Shown here: positions 24,097-30,849 of the stretch, piece after piece
Position numbering within the stretch: the stretch's first letter is position 1
Layout: each line of letters starts with the position of its first letter
Made by a program: the position numbers and the translations under genes
Assembly: GCA_945873095.1 (NCBI GenBank)
Contig: CAMCBU010000023.1
Span: 1 to 35,928, forward strand
Reading direction: 5' to 3'
Source: Klebsiella pneumoniae
Lineage (GTDB): Bacteria; Pseudomonadota; Gammaproteobacteria; Steroidobacterales; Steroidobacteraceae
Length of the DNA stretch: 35,928 bases
The notes under the pieces: generated by a model
Database searches by the model: none
Seen by the model: only the letters and a program-made list of their open reading frames with translations
What the model was told of the DNA's origin: nothing

Positions 24097-24603
24097 TTGG
24101 CCCGACAGCACGCCAAATTCGGTCTCGTTATCGCGGCCTCGCTCTGCGCGATGTTGGCCGTGCCGGCGCGTGCCGAGGATGCGCCAGCGACGCTCGATCA
24201 AACCGTGGCGGAGATCATGTCTCGCGGTGTCGTCGATCGTGCGATGACGTACATCGGCGTGCCTTACCGACTGGGTGGAAACGATCCCAAGGTGGGTTTC
24301 GATTGCAGTGGTTTCGTCACCTACGTGTACCGCAACACCTTGGGTTTGATGCTGCCGCGCACGGCACGTCAACTGGCAACCGTGGGTGTCGGCATTACGC
24401 GTGAGCAATTACAGCCGGGTGACTTGGTGTTCTTCAACACCCGCGGTTCACCGAACTCGCACGTCGGCATTTATTTGGGCGATTCCAAATTCGTCCACGC
24501 GCCAAGAACACGCACTTTGGTGCGCATCGACAGCCTCGACGATCCGGCCTATGCGCGCCGGTATGACGGCGCTCGCCGAATTCTCTCCTCGGCGCTATCT
24601 TGA
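24097..24603 (+). CDS. NlpC/P60 cell-wall endopeptidase
   Basis: 168 residues with a TTG start, the only start codon that keeps the full Sec signal peptide (FGLVIAASLCAMLAVPARA). The NlpC/P60 domain holds the catalytic triad: Cys70 in GFDCSGFV, His122 in NSHVGIYLGD, and His134 in KFVHAPR. PYRLGGNDPKVGFDCSG and LQPGDLVFF are standard for the family. It acts in the periplasm on gamma-D-glutamyl-diaminopimelate links of peptidoglycan, as Spr/MepS does. There is no extra wall-binding domain. It is divergent from the VOC gene and convergent with the solute-binding protein. Confidence 0.92.
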   Translation: MARQHAKFGLVIAASLCAMLAVPARAEDAPATLDQTVAEIMSRGVVDRAMTYIGVPYRLGGNDPKVGFDCSGFVTYVYRNTLGLMLPRTARQLATVGVGITREQLQPGDLVFFNTRGSPNSHVGIYLGDSKFVHAPRTRTLVRIDSLDDPAYARRYDGARRILSSALS

Positions 24604-24627
24604 TTCGATCGGCTTAACTCGCCCATC

Positions 24628-26196
24628 TCAAATTTTCAGATAGCGCGATGGATGCGAATGCGCTGGGTGATCAACCCAGCCGCCTACTCGTTTCGCGACC
24701 AGCCGATTCGAGACGCCCGCCCACAGCGGCAGCAGTGGCACATCCTGCAACAGCAATCGCTCGGCTTCGGCATAGGCGGCGAAGCGCGCCTCGATGGTGG
24801 TTTGTCGCTCAGCCGACAAAAACGCGCGATCGTAAGCGGCATTTTTGTAGCGTGAGACGTTGATGGTCGAATCCGAGACGAAGCGATCGAGGAAGACCGA
24901 CGCGGATGGAATCACGGCGAACATCGCGTAGCTGAAGAGGTCGTAGTCACCGCGCTGAATCGCTGCGGAGTACGCACGCCCATCGATCGGCAGCAATTCT
25001 AGATCGATGCCGATCGGCTTCCACATCGCCGCGATGGCGAGATATACCTTTCGAGTCGTTGGGTTCGTCGGAAAACCGATACCGAGTTTCAGACGTGCTC
25101 CACCGCGGGCTTTTTGCATCAAAGCGCGTGCGGCTTCGAGGCGTTTCGGCATGGGCCAGTTGGCGGCCTCCGGTGTTTGCAATTTCGGATATTGCGTGAT
25201 GCCAGGTGGTAGCACGCTCTCGAGCGGCCGCTCACCGAGACCGCGCACCTTGCCGGCGATGACGCTGCGATCCACAGCGAGCGTCAAGGCGCGACGAATG
25301 TCGGGATTATCGAGTGGTTTGCGAGCGACGTTGATGCCTATGGCACCCAAGGCGCACTCCGGCGAGCTACGCAGGAAGGCGGGTAGTTCGCGCTTGGCCA
25401 TCGCGAGATTGCCCATATCTTCGATCGAGGCGATATCAGCCTGGCCGAGCTTGAACAAACGCAGTCGCGTGCCATCGTCGTAGCCCGTCAGCCATTCGAC
25501 GCGCTCGATCGCGACCGCAGCGGCATCAAAGAAGCGGCTGTTCTTGATGAGCTTTACATCTTTGGCACCGGCCGCCCAAGCCTTGATTCGATAGGGGCCG
25601 TTGCTCACGATGTACTCGGGCTTCGACCATTCCCGGCCCCGAACTTTGACGACGTGCTCCGGCACGCAAAAAGCGGTGCACAGATTCAGGGGTAGCTCGA
25701 CATCCGGATGCTCAAGTCGAATGATCAGCGTGGCGGCATCGGGGGCCGTGACTCCGAGCGTGTCGGGGGCTTTGCGCGCGAAGCGTATATCGCGGGCTCC
25801 GGCAATCGAATCGAGACGAACCGCGTTCGGTGCGCCCGTTGCGGGGTCGAGATAGCGACGCAGAGTGAAGACGAAATCCCGCGCGGTGAGGGCTATGCCA
25901 TCAGACCATTGCAGTTTAGGTCGAAGTTTGAAAGTCCAAGTCAAACCGTCTGGCGAGACTTGCCAGCTGGCAGCGCAGCCTGGGACCACCCGGCCGTTCG
26001 CATCGGTCACCGTGAGGCCGGCAAACAGTTCTGCAGCCATTTCGGCGGTGACTTGCCCGGTGGGTCGCTGCGGATCGAGCGAGGTCATTTCGCTCGCAAC
26101 GACACGGCGCAGGGTGTTACCCGTTTGAGCCTGTAGTCTGGCGGGCAGCGCGAGCGAGGTCGCAACCGTAGCTGCGATGAATGAACGACGATCCAT
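24628..26196 (-). CDS. Tat-exported ABC-transporter solute-binding protein, family 5 (oligopeptide type)
   Basis: 522 residues. MDRRSFIAATVATSLALPARLQA is a twin-arginine signal. The rest is a full SBP_bac_5 protein (LDPQRPTGQVTAEMAAELFAGL; WTFKLRPKLQWSDG; IRRALTLAVDRS; QDVPLLPLWAGVSNRLV). The C-terminus is closer to OppA than to NikA, but the same family includes nickel binders, which matters because nikR is two genes upstream. No permease or ATPase gene is in view, so it would use a transporter encoded elsewhere. It begins 22 bases after the superoxide dismutase stop. ATG 26196 fits the Tat signal; longer in-frame starts run into the neighbour. Confidence 0.9.
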   Translation of the reverse strand: MDRRSFIAATVATSLALPARLQAQTGNTLRRVVASEMTSLDPQRPTGQVTAEMAAELFAGLTVTDANGRVVPGCAASWQVSPDGLTWTFKLRPKLQWSDGIALTARDFVFTLRRYLDPATGAPNAVRLDSIAGARDIRFARKAPDTLGVTAPDAATLIIRLEHPDVELPLNLCTAFCVPEHVVKVRGREWSKPEYIVSNGPYRIKAWAAGAKDVKLIKNSRFFDAAAVAIERVEWLTGYDDGTRLRLFKLGQADIASIEDMGNLAMAKRELPAFLRSSPECALGAIGINVARKPLDNPDIRRALTLAVDRSVIAGKVRGLGERPLESVLPPGITQYPKLQTPEAANWPMPKRLEAARALMQKARGGARLKLGIGFPTNPTTRKVYLAIAAMWKPIGIDLELLPIDGRAYSAAIQRGDYDLFSYAMFAVIPSASVFLDRFVSDSTINVSRYKNAAYDRAFLSAERQTTIEARFAAYAEAERLLLQDVPLLPLWAGVSNRLVAKRVGGWVDHPAHSHPSRYLKI

Positions 26197-26218
26197 GAGC
26201 GATTTCTTTGCCGTTCGA

Positions 26219-26899
26219 TTATTTGATGGCGCTGGTATAACGCGCCGAAATGATCTGCCAGTCGAGCACTTGCCACCAAGCGTCGAGATAGTCGGCGCGA
26301 CGATTTTGATATTGCAGGTAGTATGCGTGTTCCCACACATCGTTGCCGAGCAGAGGAGTGCCCCGATCGGCAACGACATCCATCAAGGGATTATCTTGAT
26401 TGGCCGTTGAAACAACCTTCAGTTTGCCCTCGGGCGTCACGATCAACCAAGCCCAGCCTGAGCCGAAGCGCGCGAGACCGGCTGCCTTGAAAGCCGCCTT
26501 GAACTGATCGAGCGATCCAAAGTCGCGATCGATGGCGGCACGCAGTTCGACTGATGGCTCGCCACCCTGATTCGGCCGGGTCATCGATTGCCAAAAAAAT
26601 TGGTGGTTCCAATGCCCGCCACCATTGTTGCGCACCGCCATCGGAGCTTCCGAGATTTTCGCGAGCAGTTGTTCGAGCGAGCGCCCTTGCAGGGTCGCAT
26701 TGTCCGCGACGGCTTTGTTGAGGTTGTCCACGTAAGCTTTGTGGTGCCGGCCATGGTGGATCTGCATCGTCTGCGTGTCGATCACCGGTTGCAGCGCATC
26801 ATGCGGGTAAGGCAGCGGCGCGAGACTGAACGGCTCTGCCAAGGCCGGCACACACAGCGCAGCGAGCAGCGCCCATCCAGAGCGAATTCGCGAAGTCAT
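26219..26899 (-). CDS. Exported superoxide dismutase, Fe/Mn family, Mn-like
   Basis: 226 residues with a Sec signal peptide (SGWALLAALCVPALA), so periplasmic. Metal ligands are in place: QIHHGRHHKAYV, GHWNHQFFW, and DVWEHAYYLQYQNRR. The residues separating metal types (NGGGHWNH rather than AAQVWNH; VSTANQDNPLM with Gln) point to the manganese type. It converts superoxide to peroxide at the cell envelope. ATG 26899 has a GGAG site 8 bases upstream. It lies 89 bases after nikR and 22 before the solute-binding gene. The gap to nikR contains a weak 5-bp hairpin (26938-26952) that is not a convincing terminator. Confidence 0.94.
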   Translation of the reverse strand: MTSRIRSGWALLAALCVPALAEPFSLAPLPYPHDALQPVIDTQTMQIHHGRHHKAYVDNLNKAVADNATLQGRSLEQLLAKISEAPMAVRNNGGGHWNHQFFWQSMTRPNQGGEPSVELRAAIDRDFGSLDQFKAAFKAAGLARFGSGWAWLIVTPEGKLKVVSTANQDNPLMDVVADRGTPLLGNDVWEHAYYLQYQNRRADYLDAWWQVLDWQIISARYTSAIK

Positions 26900-26988
26900 G
26901 CGGGATCTCCAAAGGGTTGCAGACGCTACCAAGAATACCGAGCCTGCCTCGGAAAATCAGCCGATTACTTGCGCCACCTCGCGGGCGT

Positions 26989-27453
26989 TCAGTAGGTCGG
27001 CTTCAGATGTTGGTGGCGGTGCCCCCGAGCGCCATGTGAGTGCGTGTTGGCCGCTTCGACGGTGATGAGATTGAGATTGCCGTGACGGACGCCGGGCTCT
27101 GCCGTGATAGCTGCAGCAAAAGCCTGCACGTCGTCGGTTTTTCCCTGTAGCACGACGGTTTCGAGACAATTTTCATGATCTAGATGGACATGCATCGACG
27201 CGACCGTCAGATCGTGATGCGCATGCTGTTTGGTCGCCAAACGTTCTGCCAAAGTGCGCTGGTGGTGGTCGAAGACGTACGACAGGCTGGCGACACACCG
27301 ACTGCCGTGGCCTACCACGTGTTTCAGTTCTTCGAGTCGATCGCGAATGAGATCGCGGACCGCCTCGCTACGATTCTCGTAGCCTCGCTCTTTGGCATAC
27401 CGATCAAAGGCCTCGGCCAAGGCGTCGTCTATGGAAATAGTCAACCGCTGCAT
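26989..27453 (-). CDS. nikR: NikR, nickel-responsive transcription regulator
   Basis: 154 residues. Ribbon-helix-helix DNA-binding part (QRLTISIDDALAEAFDRY; NRSEAVRDLIRDRL) then the ACT-like nickel domain. The high-affinity nickel ligands of E. coli NikR (His76, His87, His89, Cys95) correspond to His77, His88, His90 and Cys96 (SMHVHLDHENCLE). A C-terminal tail beyond the usual length is His-rich (THSHGARGHRHQH). The ATG at 27453 is preferred over the in-frame ATG at 27459 because GAGG sits seven bases upstream of it. The start region touches the stop of the LysR gene. No NikR operator half-sites were found. Confidence 0.94.
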   Translation of the reverse strand: MQRLTISIDDALAEAFDRYAKERGYENRSEAVRDLIRDRLEELKHVVGHGSRCVASLSYVFDHHQRTLAERLATKQHAHHDLTVASMHVHLDHENCLETVVLQGKTDDVQAFAAAITAEPGVRHGNLNLITVEAANTHSHGARGHRHQHLKPTY

Positions 27454-27458
27454 GAGCA

Positions 27459-28358
27459 TTACCTCGCGGTGTCGTGAAAGGCTTGAATCAAGGGCAACAG
27501 CGCTTCGTGCGGCGGGCCATCGCGGTAGGCGAGAACCAAGGGTCGTTGCCACTCGAAGCGCGACGAGGGCAAAGCAACCAGGTTACCGCTGGCGAGGTCT
27601 GCTCCGAGTAGCGTCATTGGCAGCACCGTCAAATGCCGCCCATGTTCGAGCAGCGTGCGACAGAACTCGATCGAACCGGTTTCGATGCTGATGTGTGGTA
27701 GCGCGAGGCCGACGGACTCGAAAGGCTCACGCCACGCGGCCTCGACATCGCCCGAGTTACTCCCGCGGATCCACGGATAGAGTGTCAAATCTTCCGGAGT
27801 GATTTCTTTGGTCGCTGCACATAACGGATGTTTTCGCCCAGCGATGATGCGATACGACTCGTGACCGAGCGTCTCGCGGATGATGCCGGACGTCTCGTTG
27901 CGACTCGGGTGGGTACGGATATAGACGGCGATATCGACGGCGTTACCGGCCAAAGCCGCCAAGAGCTCGGTTTGCAGACCGCCGGTGATCGTGACGGTGA
28001 TACCGGGGTGTCGCCGCTCGAGTGTCTCGACCGCGGTGGCCACTCGACTGGCTGCGGCAGTGGGGCTCGCGCCGATGCGGATATGACCGCTGCGTTGAAT
28101 GGCGTCTGATAGCAGCGTCTGGCGTAGCAGCGTCTCATCGCTGATGACCTGGCGGGCGAAGCGGGCGAGTTCGTGGCCGAAGGCGGTTGGTCGCGGGACG
28201 GAGGATTCGCGATCGAGTAGCCGCACGCCGAGTTCAGCTTCAAGCTGCCGCAGCGATTTACTGATGGCCTGTTGGGTTCGTCCGAGGTGGGTTGCCGCTC
28301 GCGTGAACCCGCCGTGATCGATCACGGCGAGGAAGTAGCGTAGCTGCTGAATTTGCAT
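27459..28358 (-). CDS. LysR-family transcription regulator
   Basis: 299 residues. An N-terminal winged helix-turn-helix (LRYFLAVIDHGGFTRAATHLGRTQQAISKSLRQLE) is followed by the type-2 periplasmic-binding-like effector domain (about 90-295). ATG 28358 gives the canonical LysR N-terminus MQIQQLRYF; upstream in-frame starts would add about 36 unrelated residues. It is divergent from the FAD dehydrogenase gene with a 106-base gap, the usual LysR arrangement, so it very likely controls that operon and itself. Its 3' end is coupled to nikR. Effector unknown. Confidence 0.93.
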   Translation of the reverse strand: MQIQQLRYFLAVIDHGGFTRAATHLGRTQQAISKSLRQLEAELGVRLLDRESSVPRPTAFGHELARFARQVISDETLLRQTLLSDAIQRSGHIRIGASPTAAASRVATAVETLERRHPGITVTITGGLQTELLAALAGNAVDIAVYIRTHPSRNETSGIIRETLGHESYRIIAGRKHPLCAATKEITPEDLTLYPWIRGSNSGDVEAAWREPFESVGLALPHISIETGSIEFCRTLLEHGRHLTVLPMTLLGADLASGNLVALPSSRFEWQRPLVLAYRDGPPHEALLPLIQAFHDTAR

Positions 28359-28464
28359 GGCCTTGCCATGGTAACTCCCGGTTGGGGATGGGGGAACGGA
28401 AGTTGTTTTGCGCGCGCGGAGCGATGCGGCAGGCTTGTCGGAATCAGAGACTGGAGTCGATAGC

Positions 28465-29973
28465 ATGGCCAGTTTGCAGAGCGTGACCCACTGGACGGAC
28501 GAGACGGACGTCTTGATCTGCGGCTACGGATTGGCAGGCGCGACGGCCGCCATCGAGGCGCACGATCTGGATTCCGCTGCCGATATTCTGATTCTCGAGA
28601 AAATGGCGGAAGCTCAGGCGGGCGGGAATTCGCGTGTGTCGGGCCAATCCTTGCTGATATCGAAAAACAAGCCAGCGTTGAAATCGTATCAGCGCGCCAT
28701 GAGCCAACCGAACCCGATTCCCGAGGCTATGTTGGACGCTTGGGCCGAGCGAATGGTTACGCTCGAGCCCTACATAGAAGCGCGCGCCGCCGAAATCGGG
28801 GCGACATATCTGCATGGCACCGGTTGGTCCGAGCGCGGCGTGGTGCTGGAGTTTCCGGAGCTCGGCGCGGCGGAGGCGGTTGCGCATACGGCGACGATTC
28901 TTCCAGTCCCCAGTGGCGTGTGGCTCGCATTCAAGGCGAACGTCGACAAACGCCCACGGATCCGCAAGCGTTTCGAGACTCGAGTGCTCGATCTCATCCA
29001 AGATCCCGATACGCTCGAAGTATTTGGTGTGGTCGCCGAAGTCGCGGGCGAGCGTCGTTGCATCCGAGCGCGACGGGGTGTCGTGATGTGCACGGGGGGG
29101 TTCGAAAACAATCTCGACATGCACCGTAATTATTTTGGTCTCTCGCAGGCGCATCCACTCGGCACGCCCGGCAATACCGGTGATGGGTTGCGTATCCTGC
29201 AGAAAGCGGGTGCCGACATGTGGCACTTGCGTAATCAGGGTCAGTCGGGTGGTATTTGGCCGGGATTCCGATTTCCCGGAAAAGATACCGTGTTTCTGCG
29301 GCAACTCTTTTGGCAAACCTTCAGCTGGATCGATGTGGGTCGCGATGATCAGCGATTCTTCGATGAAACTTGGGAATGGCAGCTCACGCACTACAAAATA
29401 AAGAGTCACGGCGAGTGGATCGACACGCCTCACCACCGAGTGCTGCCTATCCATATGATCTTTGATGAAACCACTCGAGTGCATAACCCACTCATCACCA
29501 AGGTCATGACCTGGAATGCCGTTGTCGAGAACTACCCATGGAGTGACGACAACAGCGCCGAAGTCTCCAAGGGTTGGATCGTGCGTGCCGATTCCATCGA
29601 CGATTTGGCGACGAAAATCGGCCGCAACCCGATCGAGTTAGCGGCAACCGTACGCAAGTACAACGAAGCCTGCGCCAAAGGCGTTGATGAGCAGTTCGGG
29701 CGCAGCAAAGAGACGCTGTACGCGATCGACAAGCCACCCTACTACGCCATCGAGATCGTACCGGCCATCGTCTGCACTGGCGGTGGCGCTAGACGCAATA
29801 TCGAATCCGAGGTGTTGACGCCGGAAGGCGGTAAGATTCCGCGTCTTTACGAAGCAGGTGAGTTGGGTTCGATGTTCTCCAACCTTTATCAAAACGGTTC
29901 GTATCTCACCGAAGCGATGATCTCGGGTCGTGCTGCGGGTCGTAATGCCGTGCAACAAGGCATGCTCAAATGA
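28465..29973 (+). CDS. FAD-binding dehydrogenase of the fumarate reductase / 3-ketosteroid dehydrogenase superfamily
   Basis: 502 residues. FAD-binding (PF00890-type) flavoprotein: dinucleotide motif LICGYGLAGATAAIEA near residue 17, LEKMAEAQAGGNSRVSGQ, RARRGVVMCTGGFENN, GTPGNTGDGLRI, and the C-terminal FAD loop RLYEAGELGSMF and MISGRAAGRNA. Members reduce or oxidise C=C bonds in fumarate, urocanate or ketosteroids; the exact substrate cannot be told. There is no signal peptide or Fe-S motif, so it is cytoplasmic and needs an electron partner. ATG 28465 has a GGAG site nine bases upstream. It overlaps the 65-residue gene by ATGA and is probably regulated by the divergent LysR protein. Confidence 0.9.
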   Translation: MASLQSVTHWTDETDVLICGYGLAGATAAIEAHDLDSAADILILEKMAEAQAGGNSRVSGQSLLISKNKPALKSYQRAMSQPNPIPEAMLDAWAERMVTLEPYIEARAAEIGATYLHGTGWSERGVVLEFPELGAAEAVAHTATILPVPSGVWLAFKANVDKRPRIRKRFETRVLDLIQDPDTLEVFGVVAEVAGERRCIRARRGVVMCTGGFENNLDMHRNYFGLSQAHPLGTPGNTGDGLRILQKAGADMWHLRNQGQSGGIWPGFRFPGKDTVFLRQLFWQTFSWIDVGRDDQRFFDETWEWQLTHYKIKSHGEWIDTPHHRVLPIHMIFDETTRVHNPLITKVMTWNAVVENYPWSDDNSAEVSKGWIVRADSIDDLATKIGRNPIELAATVRKYNEACAKGVDEQFGRSKETLYAIDKPPYYAIEIVPAIVCTGGGARRNIESEVLTPEGGKIPRLYEAGELGSMFSNLYQNGSYLTEAMISGRAAGRNAVQQGMLK

Positions 29974-30167
29974 AGATTAAGACCCCTGCGATGAAACTCG
30001 ATCTGCGCATCGACAAGATGGAAGTGCGCGACGGTGAACTGCGTCTTGATGGTGTAGCGGGTGTGTTGCCCTGCGAGGCATCGCTCGCTCCTTTGGAAGC
30101 CCGTCGGCTGATCCTGCAGGCTTTGCGGCCGAGGATCATCCTGTGGGCGCTGTTCGGTAAGGGTTAA
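29970..30167 (+). CDS. Small basic protein coupled to the FAD dehydrogenase, unknown function
   Basis: 65 residues starting by ATGA overlap with the flavoprotein stop and ending six bases before the next gene, so it is part of the operon. The N-terminal half is charged with alternating Lys/Asp/Glu (KLDLRIDKMEVRDGELRLDG) and reads as beta strands. The C-terminal half is amphipathic and basic (PLEARRLILQALRPRIIL followed by WALFGKG), which could lie on the membrane. No family is recognised. A role as a linker between the flavoprotein and the membrane protein encoded next is inference. Confidence 0.7.
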   Translation: MKIKTPAMKLDLRIDKMEVRDGELRLDGVAGVLPCEASLAPLEARRLILQALRPRIILWALFGKG

Positions 30168-30173
30168 ACAGCC

Positions 30174-30839
30174 ATGTATTCTTTGGTCTCCTGGGCGCAT
30201 GTTCTCGTCATGGGTTATTGGTTGGGCAGCGAACTGGTGATCAATGCGCTCACACACTACATTGCGCGCACGACCAGCCTCTCCGGCGTCGAACGGATGC
30301 GGCTGTGGGATTTTCTGCTCGATGTCGACCAGCATGTGCGCAACGCGATGATCATGTCGGTGCCGCTCGGCTTCACCTTGGCGTCGATGCTCGGTCTCGT
30401 GCCGATCGAAGGGGTCGGCATGTGGGCGTTGTGGATCGTCTCGGCGTTATGGTTCTGGTTCATGTGGATGGTCCACTGGCAGCGCAAGAGTCCGAACGGT
30501 GCCGTTTGGGCCAAGTGGGATTGGCGTCTTCGCTATCCGCTCATCGCCTTTTTCGCTGGCAGCGGCGCGCTGTCCTTGCTGATCGGCTGGCCCTACCCCG
30601 AGCCTTGGCTTGCTGCCAAGGTCTTGCTGTTCGCCGGTACGATCGTCTGCGGCATCTTCGTCCGTCACTACATCCGTCAGGCTTATCGATCTGCGTTGCC
30701 CGCGATCGCGGCCGATCGTGCGACCGATGCCGATAACGCGGAGTTCCGCATTCTCATGATCAAGGGCACCTGGGCGTTGGTGGTGCTCTGGGTACTGCTG
30801 TTCACGATCGGTGCGCTCGGAGCCCTCAAACCCGGCTAG
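30174..30839 (+). CDS. Six-helix integral membrane protein, possible redox partner
   Basis: 221 residues with about six hydrophobic segments (roughly 5-25, 58-78, 82-102, 121-139, 147-165, 195-215). The start, SWAHVLVMGYWLGSELV, recalls the WxHxLxxxxWLG start of CopD-like and related membrane proteins. His9, His54, His101 and His165 lie in or at the ends of helices and could be haem ligands, as in cytochrome-b-type anchors; this is inference. Trp content is high in helix 3. It starts six bases after the 65-residue gene, with a G-rich site upstream, and is followed after ten bases by the lipoprotein gene. Confidence 0.78.
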   Translation: MYSLVSWAHVLVMGYWLGSELVINALTHYIARTTSLSGVERMRLWDFLLDVDQHVRNAMIMSVPLGFTLASMLGLVPIEGVGMWALWIVSALWFWFMWMVHWQRKSPNGAVWAKWDWRLRYPLIAFFAGSGALSLLIGWPYPEPWLAAKVLLFAGTIVCGIFVRHYIRQAYRSALPAIAADRATDADNAEFRILMIKGTWALVVLWVLLFTIGALGALKPG

Positions 30840-30849
30840 AATTCGGCGG

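Noticed and set aside
26938-26952. Hairpin between nikR and the superoxide dismutase gene as a terminator
   Set aside because: Only a 5-bp stem and an imperfect T tract; too weak to claim.
26900-27459. NikR operator (GTATGA-N16-TCATAC)
   Set aside because: The half-sites occur only singly inside unrelated coding regions; no paired site was found near nikR or its neighbours.
28444-29484. 346-residue open frame antisense to the FAD dehydrogenase
   Set aside because: It lies wholly opposite a strongly recognised flavoprotein, has no domain and a low-complexity, Arg/His-rich composition typical of shadow frames in GC-rich DNA.
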